35,602 bases of DNA from Kosmotogaceae bacterium (GTDB taxonomy: Bacteria; Thermotogota; Thermotogae; Petrotogales; Kosmotogaceae): positions 1-35,602 of the forward strand of contig JAFGAP010000201.1 of NCBI GenBank assembly GCA_016933635.1, in the 5' to 3' direction. The notes below the pieces were generated by a model that worked only from the letters and a program-made list of their open reading frames with translations, made no database searches and was not told the origin of the DNA. A program made the translations under genes and the position numbers. Each line of letters starts with the position of its first letter. Within the stretch, counting starts at the first letter, position 1. This document shows, piece after piece, positions 16,053-23,607 of this stretch.

Positions 16053-16237
16053 AGGTTCAGTTTGGAGAAGAGACTATAGATATCGAAGGAAATGTATACG
16101 TTAGCGAGCTGCTCAATTCTCTCTCTATCGATTATGATCATTACATTGTGATCGAGAACGGGAAAATTGCAAATTTGAATACGTTTCTGAAAGATGACTC
16201 TGAAGTCCTATTACTCAAGGCCGCTGTCGGCGGGTAA
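16049..16237 (+). CDS. ThiS/MoaD-like sulfur carrier protein
   Basis: A 62-residue protein (MKVQFGEETIDIEGNVYVSE) with the beta-grasp pattern and the C-terminal AAVGG. The Gly-Gly end is where an E1-like enzyme adenylates and thiocarboxylates such carriers for thiamine, molybdopterin or tRNA thiolation. It starts inside the acyltransferase stop (ATGA), so translation is coupled. No ThiF/MoeB-like activator, thiG or moaE is in the window, so its pathway is open; a tRNA sulfur-transfer gene (thiI) lies about 4 kb away on the other strand. Its last 27 bases overlap the convergent PHP gene. Confidence 0.82.
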   Translation: MKVQFGEETIDIEGNVYVSELLNSLSIDYDHYIVIENGKIANLNTFLKDDSEVLLLKAAVGG

Positions 16238-17050
16238 GGATTCAAGGAAGCTGGAAACTGCGGAGTCTGGAATATCAATCCCCAGTTCGAGATCTTTTTT
16301 GTGCTTGCCGTGATAATCACTGCCTCCCGTGGCTATCAATCCAAGATTTCTTGAGATCTCGAAAAGCTCTTCTCTAGTAGCCTCTTCATAGGTCTTGTAA
16401 AACACCTCCATGCCTTTCAATCCATAGCGCATCATCGTCCTAACAATCTCTATCGTTCCGTTTCGATCGAGCATCATTGAAAGAGGATGGGCTAGGACGG
16501 GAATACCTCCAGCGGAAAGAATGAGTTCAATTGCACTCTTTATGGATAGCTTCTCTTTCTCAACGTACGCTTTTCCATCTTTTCCAAGAAACTCTTTGAA
16601 GGCATTCTCTGTTGAATCAGAATAACCCTTTTTGACAATTAGATTGGCTATGTGCGGTCTTCCCAGACTCTCCCCGGGAAATGAACTTTCCAGCTCTTCG
16701 TCGGTAATCTCGACACCCATAGATCGAAGTCTAGAGAGAATTCTTGTGTTCCTCAGATCTCTCTTAAGCCTGATTTGTCTGAGTTCTTCTCCCATAAACC
16801 ATGCTTCCAAATCCATACCGTAACCAAGAACATCGAGGGTCTCATGAAAGTCGCAGCTTATCTCTACTCCCCTTATGTACTTTATTCCAGCCCTTAAGCA
16901 CAATTCTCTGGCTTCATTCTGACCGGCTAGTGTATCGTGGTCGGTTACAGAGAGAATAGAAACTCCTTTTTCCGTAGCCTTTTGTATTATTGCCTCAACC
17001 GAGTCCGTTCCGTCTGAATGATCGGAATGACAGTGAAAGTCCACAAACAT
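16211..17050 (-). CDS. PHP-domain phosphoesterase (TrpH/YciV/RNase AM-like)
   Basis: A 279-residue PHP protein. Metal-binding motifs are in the standard order: DFHCHSDHSDG (H6, H8, D10), SVTDHDT (residues 34-40), RGVEIS with E63, HPLS near 188-191 and GGSDYHG with D245 and H247. This arrangement is that of the YciV/TrpH group, which removes phosphates from 3',5'-nucleoside bisphosphates and trims RNA 5' ends. The polymerase-associated PHP families are larger. ATG 17050 is preceded by AAGGTGG. The gene is divergent from the kinase at 17096 and convergent with, and overlapping, the ThiS-like gene. Confidence 0.88.
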   Translation of the reverse strand: MFVDFHCHSDHSDGTDSVEAIIQKATEKGVSILSVTDHDTLAGQNEARELCLRAGIKYIRGVEISCDFHETLDVLGYGMDLEAWFMGEELRQIRLKRDLRNTRILSRLRSMGVEITDEELESSFPGESLGRPHIANLIVKKGYSDSTENAFKEFLGKDGKAYVEKEKLSIKSAIELILSAGGIPVLAHPLSMMLDRNGTIEIVRTMMRYGLKGMEVFYKTYEEATREELFEISRNLGLIATGGSDYHGKHKKDLELGIDIPDSAVSSFLESLPADSGLE

Positions 17051-17095
17051 TCATCTACCACCTTTTACTTCAATGATGATATTATTCTACTAGAG

Positions 17096-17956
17096 GTGAT
17101 CACAATACAATACTACCTCAAAGAAGGAACAATCTTGAAGAAACGCTATAGAATTGTCGAGCCGCTTGGAAGGGGCGGGTTTGGCATGACTTATTTATGC
17201 TCAGACTTTCATACCGGAAACAGCGTGGCTGTTAAGGAATTCTTTCCTCGAGGAGCAGAAAGGGAAGATAATTTTGTTAAACCGATAAGCGGCGATCTGA
17301 AGGAAGCCTATTTCGAAAGGCTTTCTTCTTTTTCAGAAGAGTTCACAATCATGTCCAGAATCGAAGATGATAGGGTTGTAAAGGTTCTTGATCTTTTTAC
17401 AGAGAACAACACAGCTTACTATGTTATGGAATTTATAAGCGGAAGAACATTAAGAGACACGGTGAAGACCGATGGTGTTATTGATGAGTCTAGAGCTCTA
17501 GAAATAATTGATGAAATCCTTAAGGGTGTGTCCTCGATCCATGAGAGAGGTTATATTCACGGTGACTTAAAGCCGACCAACGTCATGCTTACGGATGAAG
17601 GGAAAATTAAGGTCATGGATTTCGGCGCAGCCTGTTTGAAAGATGTGTACTTGATGAATTCCATTTCCAAGGTTGTTTCTTTGAGCTACACTTGTCCCGA
17701 GAAGTTCTTTTATTCTTCAACTCCAGGCTATTCATGGGATGTCTATTCCGTTGGAGGTATCCTTTTCTTTCTCCTGAGTGGAAAGGATCCCATTCCTTCA
17801 ACGGAGAGGGTCAAGGGAATTCCGCTGGTCCTAGACCTTTTCTCCAGAAAGGCGCGAAGAATTTTGGAAAAGTCAATGGCTCTAGTAGCAGATAAGAGAT
17901 ACGCAAATGCCGATAACTTCAGAAAAGCGTTGAAGCCCAGGTTATTTGGATTTTGA
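17096..17956 (+). CDS. Hanks-type serine/threonine protein kinase
   Basis: A compact kinase of about 286 residues with no added sensor domain or membrane segment. The motifs are GRGGFGMTYL (ATP loop, residues 25-34), VAVKEFFP with K47, the catalytic loop HGDLKPTN (D156, Gly in place of the Arg of HRD), DFGAA (D174), a CPEKF in place of APE, and SWDVYSVGGILFFLLSG. The HGD loop and VAVKEFFP form are common in a bacterial subgroup. The start is uncertain. GTG 17096 is inside the best ribosome binding site (GAGGTGAT); the spacing would suit the in-frame ATA at 17105. TTG 17135 with AAGGA is another option, and the longer frame from 17018 overlaps the divergent PHP gene. Family call is firm. Confidence 0.85.
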   Translation: MITIQYYLKEGTILKKRYRIVEPLGRGGFGMTYLCSDFHTGNSVAVKEFFPRGAEREDNFVKPISGDLKEAYFERLSSFSEEFTIMSRIEDDRVVKVLDLFTENNTAYYVMEFISGRTLRDTVKTDGVIDESRALEIIDEILKGVSSIHERGYIHGDLKPTNVMLTDEGKIKVMDFGAACLKDVYLMNSISKVVSLSYTCPEKFFYSSTPGYSWDVYSVGGILFFLLSGKDPIPSTERVKGIPLVLDLFSRKARRILEKSMALVADKRYANADNFRKALKPRLFGF

Positions 17957-17957
17957 T

Positions 17958-18797
17958 TTATCTTCTGGCGATCAGATTGTATATATCTCTCATCTCTTTC
18001 TTGAGGTCGGAAAAAGAATCTATTTCTCCGAGAATAGACTGGAACGATTCCTCCACCCCTATCTGTGCCTCTTCAAGAGACTCGAAGGATAGAATAGTGA
18101 GTTTGTTCAGTTTCCCATCTTTACCGGGGGTCTTTCCAAGTTCACTTTCAGTTGAAATGACGTCTTTTATGTCGTCCATTATCTGAAAGAGTCTTCCAAA
18201 TCTCACACCGAGTTTGTACATCTCGTCTATCTTCTCCTTGCTCTCTCTAATGAAGGGGGCAGCAAAACAGAAGCCAAAAAGAGCTCCTGTCTTTGCAGAA
18301 TGGATTTTATCCATCTGTTCTCTGGATTCACTTTTCGGAAAGACATCATCGAATTCGCCCTCGACAACTTTGAGTGTCGTCTCTTGCCATAACTCTAGAA
18401 GAAGATGAATGTATATGGATTCCAGATCGAGGGAGGAGAGGACCCTGCCTGGAAAAAGCATAAGAAAGTCCCCCGCAAGTATTGCCTTGCATTCACCAAA
18501 TCTGATATGACTTGATGGAATGCCTCGCCGAATAGTGTCATTATCTATCGCAGGTAGATCGTCGTGAATCAGGCTCCCACTGTGAAACAACTCAACTGCA
18601 ATTCCAGCCTTCAAAGCATTTTCCTCTCCAAAACCCGTGTGCCTGGAAAGCTCCCAGACAAGATATGCCCTGAGCCTCTTGCCTCCAGCCATCGGAGTGT
18701 AGATGACTACATCTTTGAAAGGCTTGGATATGTCAAGTTCGTCCAGAAACTCTTCTAGTTTGCGATTGAAAAAGGGAGAGAATTCAACTAGTTTCAC
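17958..18797 (-). CDS. Polyprenyl (farnesyl/geranylgeranyl) diphosphate synthase
   Basis: A 279-residue trans-prenyltransferase that adds isopentenyl diphosphate units to an allylic primer. Visible motifs are GGKRLR (38-43), the first aspartate-rich motif DDLPAIDND (79-87) and the second DDIKD (208-212). The residues four and five before the first motif are Ser and Gly (HSGSLIHDD), where farnesyl synthases usually have an aromatic at minus five. A C20 or longer product is therefore plausible. The start overlaps the end of the upstream bfn gene by 14 bases. It is the last gene of the minus-strand thiI-plsC-bfn-prenyl synthase run. Confidence 0.92.
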   Translation of the reverse strand: MKLVEFSPFFNRKLEEFLDELDISKPFKDVVIYTPMAGGKRLRAYLVWELSRHTGFGEENALKAGIAVELFHSGSLIHDDLPAIDNDTIRRGIPSSHIRFGECKAILAGDFLMLFPGRVLSSLDLESIYIHLLLELWQETTLKVVEGEFDDVFPKSESREQMDKIHSAKTGALFGFCFAAPFIRESKEKIDEMYKLGVRFGRLFQIMDDIKDVISTESELGKTPGKDGKLNKLTILSFESLEEAQIGVEESFQSILGEIDSFSDLKKEMRDIYNLIARR

Positions 18798-19317
18798 TTT
18801 CGTCGTCCTTGCTCCTGAAATGTTTTTTCAGTTCTTCGATATCAAGATTCTCGACAAACTTCTTGAAACTATCGGTGTCTTCTTCCCGACCGTGCTGAAG
18901 CGCGTCGGTATGTAGATTGCTCAGATCGATCGAACTCTCTTTGAACACCGAATCCTCCACAAAAATTGGAAAGCCCTTCTTGACAGCAAGCACGAGACAA
19001 TCGGAAGGACGTGCATCCACAACGTAAAGCTGTCCGCTTCTATCCTGCAAATGCAGCGAAGCATAATAAACATTGTCTTTCACCTGCCCGATCACTGCCT
19101 TTTCAAATGCTCCGCCAAGCTGAGTAACCACATTTACAAATAGATCATATGTTAAGGGCCTTGGGAAGTCCTTTCCGCTAACCGCAAGGGCCAGAGCTTC
19201 GGCCTCAAACGGGCCGATCCATATTCCGAACCCTTTGTTAGTCTTTTCAACTTCAAGTATTACCACCGGGGAATTACTCTGGTCGAGAGCAAGGCCCCTA
19301 AGTCTTACCTGTAACAT
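18784..19317 (-). CDS. Bifunctional nuclease (BFN/DUF151) family protein
   Basis: A 177-residue protein. The DUF151 core is clear: SPVVILEVEKTNKGFGIWIG, then EAEALALAVSG near residue 45, RPLTYDLFVNVVTQLGG, and VDARPSDCLVLAVKKGFPIF near 110. These are the conserved blocks of the BFN fold, which has reported DNase/RNase activity in some members and is widespread with no settled role in bacteria. The acidic, helical C-terminus resembles the UvrB/UvrC-motif tail of some members. ATG 19317 is preferred since GAGGTGG lies five bases before it; a GTG nine bases upstream lies within that site. It overlaps the prenyl synthase. Confidence 0.88.
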   Translation of the reverse strand: MLQVRLRGLALDQSNSPVVILEVEKTNKGFGIWIGPFEAEALALAVSGKDFPRPLTYDLFVNVVTQLGGAFEKAVIGQVKDNVYYASLHLQDRSGQLYVVDARPSDCLVLAVKKGFPIFVEDSVFKESSIDLSNLHTDALQHGREEDTDSFKKFVENLDIEELKKHFRSKDDESETS

Positions 19318-19327
19318 AGAACCCACC

Positions 19328-20080
19328 TCAATTTCTCATTGATTCCAGTGCTGCCTTAATTATATTATAGACTTCTCCGCTGAATTCTTCCTCGGAACCG
19401 AAATCCTGAGGGAAGATAGGTTTACAAATCGAAAGAGAGATTTTCGAAGGTGTGATGAGATAGCTGTTCTTCTTGAGAAGATTGCGTGTTCCGTCTAGAG
19501 CAACAGGGAGGACCTTCACACCAAGTTTATATGGAATTGATAGACTTCCTTCTTTGAATTCTCCGATTTCACCGGCCTTGCTTCGCGTTCCTTCTGGAAA
19601 TAGAAGAATTGTTCCGTCCTCCTTCAGAATTCTGAATATTTTCCTCATTGCGCCGGCCGTTTGTGATCTATTTCCTCTCTCAATGTATACTCCGTCCAGA
19701 GCGCTAACAAACCAGCTTATACCGGGAATCTTTGAAAGCTCCTTTTTTGCAATGAAAGCAATCTCTGGATAAACGTAGCCGGGTATAAGAGGTATATCAA
19801 ATGCACTCTGATGATTTGCGACGATAACCATGGGACCAGTCTCGGGAACGTTTTCCTTACCTGATAATCTAACTCTTGACCCCGAGAGTACGAAAGCCGC
19901 CCTGCCGAATCTAGAGACTTCTCTCGAAATGAAGGTCTTTCTCTCTTTCTTTCCTCTTATCTTTCCAATCAGGTTTCCAATTAAGATGACTATTCCGCCA
20001 TAAACACAGATGTAGAGAACTCCAAGCACGGCAATCCATACAGTTACGAATAAGCTAAGAAGCTTCTTCAGAAATCTCAA
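19328..20080 (-). CDS. plsC: 1-acyl-sn-glycerol-3-phosphate acyltransferase
   Basis: A 250-residue membrane-bound acyltransferase that makes phosphatidic acid from lysophosphatidic acid. A hydrophobic N-terminal anchor (residues 8-38) precedes the active-site motif NHQSAFD (H90, D95), the YIERGN block (132-137), the substrate motif FPEGTRS (161-167) and the LPVALDG block. The start is TTG 20080 with GGAGG upstream. It overlaps the thiI 3' end by 26 bases, and the bfn start lies ten bases after its stop. Together with the prenyl synthase downstream, this suggests a lipid-related portion of the operon. Confidence 0.93.
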   Translation of the reverse strand: MRFLKKLLSLFVTVWIAVLGVLYICVYGGIVILIGNLIGKIRGKKERKTFISREVSRFGRAAFVLSGSRVRLSGKENVPETGPMVIVANHQSAFDIPLIPGYVYPEIAFIAKKELSKIPGISWFVSALDGVYIERGNRSQTAGAMRKIFRILKEDGTILLFPEGTRSKAGEIGEFKEGSLSIPYKLGVKVLPVALDGTRNLLKKNSYLITPSKISLSICKPIFPQDFGSEEEFSGEVYNIIKAALESMRN

Positions 20081-21269
20081 TGTTCTTTACCTCCAGTACC
20101 TTGCCATTCTTTATCTTGTACATCCTCGATTTGCTTATTGTATGTTTTGCTAGACTTTCCAGGTCCAGTCCCGTTTCGACTCGATTTATGTCGAAAAGCC
20201 TCGCCTTTGTCACTGGATTGGACGGGACAAAAACAGTGCAACAGTCTTCGTAAGGTAAAGTTGATGTTTCAAAAGTGCCTATTCGTTTTGCGAGTTCTAC
20301 TGTCTCGATTTTATCGTAAGTGAGCAGCGGCCTGAGCACTAATAGTTCAGTCTGTTCTTCGATAATTCTCATATTCTCAAGGGTCTGGCTTGCAACCTGG
20401 CCCAAGTTTTCTCCCGTAACGATTGCGATTATCCTTTGAGCTTCTGCTATCTTACTTGCGATTTTCATCATCAGTCTTCTCTGGCAGACTAGACTGTATC
20501 TTTCTTCAACATGCTTATGTACTGCAACTTGAGCATCGGTAAAATGCATGGAATAAAGCCTGAACTCTCTTCCCCCGTTAAAGATTGAAAGAGCTTTCGC
20601 CAGTGACAGAACTTTGTCAAATGATCTCTCTCCGGTGTAAGGAGGACTGGAGAAATGTATTGCATCGAGATCCAGTCCCCTTTTTTGAGCCAGCCATCCT
20701 GCAACGGGGCTATCTATTCCCCCCGAAAGCAGCAACAAAGCCCTTCCGCTAACTCCAACGGGAAGACCGCCGCTTGCTGGTGTCTTCCCACTCGAGATCA
20801 GTACTCCTTCGTCCCTTATCTCAATCTCTATCTTGAATTCAGGATTGTGAATGTTGACATTCGTTTCAGGGAGTTCTTCGAGAATTCTCTCCCCTACTAG
20901 AGGATTCAGCTCGACGCTTTTTAGAGGAAATCTTTTGTCCAATCTCCGTGTTTCAACCTTGAAAGTCTTTCTTCCTCTCTTTAGTTCATCCTTCGCTAGA
21001 TCGACCGAGGTTAGGTAAATATCTTCCAGATCATAGGAAGTCCATGTACCGACACTGAAGTTCTGTATGCCAAACGTTCTGGATATTATTTCTTTTGCAG
21101 GTCTTAGACTCTCTGAGGGAACAGAAACGATTATCCGTCCTCTTATTCTTTCGACTGTCGATCTTCCAATCTGCCTCTTTATGTTGTTTACAAGGACCTT
21201 CTCGAAAAGCTTTCTATTACCCTGTTTAAGAGCGATTTCACCGTACCTGACTACGACAAATCTATTCAT
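20055..21269 (-). CDS. thiI: tRNA 4-thiouridine synthetase ThiI
   Basis: A 404-residue protein with an N-terminal ferredoxin-like and THUMP RNA-binding part (about 1-165) and a PP-loop ATPase domain carrying LLLSGGIDSPVAGWL near residue 180. It adenylates U8 of tRNA and introduces sulfur to give 4-thiouridine. It lacks the C-terminal rhodanese domain of the E. coli enzyme, so the sulfur donor must be another protein. Short ThiI proteins of this kind are common outside gamma-proteobacteria. ATG 21269 follows GGAGGT. It leads the minus-strand run and is divergent from the TPR gene at 21352. Confidence 0.95.
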   Translation of the reverse strand: MNRFVVVRYGEIALKQGNRKLFEKVLVNNIKRQIGRSTVERIRGRIIVSVPSESLRPAKEIISRTFGIQNFSVGTWTSYDLEDIYLTSVDLAKDELKRGRKTFKVETRRLDKRFPLKSVELNPLVGERILEELPETNVNIHNPEFKIEIEIRDEGVLISSGKTPASGGLPVGVSGRALLLLSGGIDSPVAGWLAQKRGLDLDAIHFSSPPYTGERSFDKVLSLAKALSIFNGGREFRLYSMHFTDAQVAVHKHVEERYSLVCQRRLMMKIASKIAEAQRIIAIVTGENLGQVASQTLENMRIIEEQTELLVLRPLLTYDKIETVELAKRIGTFETSTLPYEDCCTVFVPSNPVTKARLFDINRVETGLDLESLAKHTISKSRMYKIKNGKVLEVKNIEISEEAS

Positions 21270-21351
21270 TAACCTACCTCCATCATTCTTTCCATCATGT
21301 AGTTATATAATATTCCTATCACACAATCTTCGTTTGGAGGTGTACTGTTTT

Positions 21352-22068
21352 ATGAAGAAAATGCTTGTTATCACTTTTTTGATTGTTTTCTCATCGCTTT
21401 TCCTTGCTTCTGAATACGAAGCCTTGCATTCCGAGTTTGTGCAAATAAGGGCCGTGGAGAACACTGAAATGATGGCCGAGTTCATTGAAAAACTTGAGTC
21501 TGAGGATCTGGAAGATATTGAAATTCTCACTCTGCTCGCGGATTGTCACAGAGAGTACGCGAACTGGATAGAAGATAAGAAGACAAGAGAGACTCATTAC
21601 AAGAAGGCGAGAGAGCTTGCAGAACAGGCGATAAAAATCGATGACTCATATGGGATGGCCTACTATGTTAAGGGAGCGGCAATAGGACAGCTCGCTCAGA
21701 TGGCAGGGATAATTCAGTCTATGTTTCTCATAACGGACTTTGACAAGAGCATTGACAAAGCGATGGAACTGATGCCGGATAGCCCATTCCCGTTCATTGC
21801 TAAGGGAATGAGGGACAGGGACACCCCATGGCCATACAGGAATTACGGGAAGTCGGAACAGCGGTTTATGAAGGCAATTGAAAACGATCCGGGATATCTC
21901 AATAGCTATTATGAGTTAGCGGTACTCTATCAGGTTTGGAAAAAGAAGGATCTTGCAGCTCAGTATTACAGAAAGGTTCTTGAACTAGAACTTCAGCCCG
22001 ATTTTATCGTTCAAGGTCAGGAAGCAAAAGAAGAGGCTCAGAAGTGGCTAGAAGATAACGGCTACTGA
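21352..22068 (+). CDS. Exported TPR-repeat protein
   Basis: A 238-residue protein. The signal peptide (MKKMLVITFLIVFSSLFLAS) is followed by helical repeats: LTLLADCHREYANW, KARELAEQAIKIDDSYGMAY and SEQRFMKAIENDPGYLNSYY, then KDLAAQYYRKVLEL. Spacing and residues (A-x-x-x-x-P after each pair) fit tetratricopeptide repeats. The overall layout recalls the TatT/RMDN group of periplasmic TPR proteins. It probably works outside the cytoplasmic membrane as a protein-binding scaffold. ATG 21352 is set by TTGGAGGTG. A TATAAT at 21306-21311 may be its -10 box. Its stop overlaps the next start in TGATG. Confidence 0.78.
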   Translation: MKKMLVITFLIVFSSLFLASEYEALHSEFVQIRAVENTEMMAEFIEKLESEDLEDIEILTLLADCHREYANWIEDKKTRETHYKKARELAEQAIKIDDSYGMAYYVKGAAIGQLAQMAGIIQSMFLITDFDKSIDKAMELMPDSPFPFIAKGMRDRDTPWPYRNYGKSEQRFMKAIENDPGYLNSYYELAVLYQVWKKKDLAAQYYRKVLELELQPDFIVQGQEAKEEAQKWLEDNGY

Positions 22069-22553
22069 TGATATACAGGATAATTTTCTCTCTGTTTCCT
22101 CTCTTCATCATGCCGTTCTTTAACTATACTCTTTTGTTCTCGGCAATTGTGGTTTTCCTGGTCTCAATCGGCGTAATCCTCGGTAGGAAGACTGAGCGAG
22201 TTGCGAGGATTCAGAATTTGACCCTGACTTTGTTCTATGTTGTGATTCTATTTGGCTATTTCCAAGACACTGCCGGGATTATTTACAGAAGCGAAGTCTT
22301 GCTACTTGCAGTAGCTCAGGGAGTCTCGGGTTTCTATGGATTCTTTCACTACAGAAGAGCTCTATCGGTCGTCTTTTCACTTGTATACTGGATTCTGATC
22401 GGGATTGCTTTAAGTAGAATTGCGTGGATGCGACTTGGCAACGGCGGTTTGATCCTTGGTATAGTATTGATTGCTCTTGTAGCGTTTCAAGATATCAGGA
22501 GGATCTACAAACCATTAGTTAGAAGTCCCTTTGAACAGGATGGTGAAGGTTGA
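22068..22553 (+). CDS. Small polytopic membrane protein, unknown function
   Basis: A 161-residue protein with about five or six membrane helices (IIFSLFPLFIMPFF, LLFSAIVVFLVSIGVIL, LTLTLFYVVILFGYF, LSVVFSLVYWILIGIAL, GGLILGIVLIALVAF) and short basic cytoplasmic loops (GRKTERVARI, RRIYKPLVR). No motif is recognised. It starts inside the stop of the exported TPR gene (TGATG) and ends two bases before the hydrolase start chosen here. The three genes are very likely one operon. Confidence 0.7.
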   Translation: MIYRIIFSLFPLFIMPFFNYTLLFSAIVVFLVSIGVILGRKTERVARIQNLTLTLFYVVILFGYFQDTAGIIYRSEVLLLAVAQGVSGFYGFFHYRRALSVVFSLVYWILIGIALSRIAWMRLGNGGLILGIVLIALVAFQDIRRIYKPLVRSPFEQDGEG

Positions 22554-22554
22554 A

Positions 22555-23358
22555 ATGGGAAACTCGGGAAGGATAAAAATTGGAATCGTTCAATTTAGAG
22601 CCGACAATGATGCCCCTGGAGAGAATCTGGAGAAGATTACGAGTTACATTGAGAGTCTCGTTGAGGAAAATGTAGATCTAGTTCTTCTTCCCGAGATGTT
22701 CAACAGTGGGTACGGCACAGATGAGGCAACTATAAGCAATGCCTCTGAAATGCAAGAAGAGACCGTAGAGGTTCTTTCTGCTCTTGCAGACTACAATGAT
22801 ATTGCGATTGTAGGTGGAATCGTAAACAGGATGAACGGGGGTTTCTTCAATTCTACTGTGATAATGTTGCCCTATCTAGAACCGATTTACTACAACAAAA
22901 CCCACCTCTTCCGCGATGAAAAGAAAGTCTTCACTCCCGGTCGTGAATTCAAGACTTTCGAGTTTTCGGGAATCCAGTTCGGAGTACTCATGTGTTACGA
23001 GATAGGGTTTCCAGAAATCTCGAGAAAGTTATGTAAGCAGGGAGCAGAGGTTCTCCTGGTTCCATTTGCCTTTGGAAGGGAAAGAAAAGTGATCTTCGAA
23101 ACTGCGACCAGGGCCCGCTCAATAGAGAACGGATGTTACCTTGTTGCTGCCAGTCAGTGCGGCGCAAATAAGACTATGAACTTTGTTGGAGGAAGCAGAA
23201 TCATCTCACCTTCGGGAGAAATAATGATCGAATGCGGAGGGGCCGAAGGTTTTGCTTCTGTAGAGATCGACACCAGGCTCGTCAAGAAGTATCGATTTGG
23301 TGAGAGCCGTGATTCACACGGCTATTTCTCCAACTTTAGAGACGATCTTTACCATTGA
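22555..23358 (+). CDS. Carbon-nitrogen hydrolase (nitrilase superfamily)
   Basis: A protein of about 267 residues with the Glu-Lys-Cys catalytic triad in its usual setting: E47 in LLPEMFNSGY, K115 in YYNKTHLFRDE, and C147 in VLMCYEIGFPE. These enzymes cleave amides, ureido compounds or omega-amides. Without a closer match the substrate (omega-amidase, N-carbamoyl compound or aliphatic amide) cannot be named. ATG 22555 gives a natural N-terminus (GRIKIGIVQF); an upstream ATG at 22531 overlaps the preceding gene further and is less likely. Third gene of the TPR-membrane protein operon. Confidence 0.88.
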   Translation: MGNSGRIKIGIVQFRADNDAPGENLEKITSYIESLVEENVDLVLLPEMFNSGYGTDEATISNASEMQEETVEVLSALADYNDIAIVGGIVNRMNGGFFNSTVIMLPYLEPIYYNKTHLFRDEKKVFTPGREFKTFEFSGIQFGVLMCYEIGFPEISRKLCKQGAEVLLVPFAFGRERKVIFETATRARSIENGCYLVAASQCGANKTMNFVGGSRIISPSGEIMIECGGAEGFASVEIDTRLVKKYRFGESRDSHGYFSNFRDDLYH

Positions 23359-23365
23359 AACCCGG

Positions 23366-23394
23366 TTGACAGGTTCATTCGCATGAGATACAAT
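23366..23394 (+). promoter_or_regulatory. Strong promoter of tRNA-Lys (and probably the infC leader)
   Basis: TTGACA (23366-23371) is a perfect -35 box and is followed after exactly 17 bases by TACAAT (23389-23394). The start would be near 23401, seven bases before the tRNA. No other promoter is visible between the tRNA and infC. Confidence 0.88.
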
Positions 23395-23407
23395 AAATAC
23401 CGTCAGT

Positions 23408-23483
23408 GGGCCGTTAGCTCAGCAGGCAGAGCGATTGATTCTTAATCAATAGGTTGCAGGTTCGATCCCTGCACGGCTCACCA
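23408..23483 (+). tRNA. tRNA-Lys (anticodon CUU)
   Basis: A 76-base cloverleaf with encoded CCA. The acceptor stem GGGCCGT pairs with ACGGCTC (one G-U). The D arm holds AGCTCAGCAGGCAGAGC. The anticodon stem ATTGA/TCAAT closes the loop TTCTTAA, which gives anticodon CTT (reads AAG). The T arm contains GGTTCGATCC. The promoter at 23366 serves it directly, and the infC leader begins right after it. Confidence 0.96.
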
Positions 23484-23499
23484 GAGTGAGTAAATTAAG

Positions 23500-23592
23500 T
23501 GGAGAAGTTCTCCCACCCCCGCCCTAAGGTTGAGGGGTCAATACCTTAAATAATGGTTATTGACGTGGCGGGATTTTCCGCCAATTTTTTTT
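23500..23592 (+). promoter_or_regulatory. Structured leader with terminator/antiterminator upstream of infC
   Basis: A hairpin at about 23500-23516 (GTGG..CCAC arms) is followed by CCCGCC (23518-23523), TAAGGT...ACCTTA (from 23525) and GTCAATA...TATTGAC pairs. It ends with a terminator, TGGCGG (23566-23571) with CCGCCA (23578-23583) and eight T. CCCGCC can pair with GGCGGG (23567-23572) and so undo the terminator, as in an attenuator. infC-rpmI-rplT leaders of other bacteria are controlled by ribosomal protein L20, so this is a candidate L20-responsive leader. The pairings are seen; the ligand is inferred. Confidence 0.75.
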
Positions 23593-23607
23593 GAGAGGTG
23601 ATGTAGT

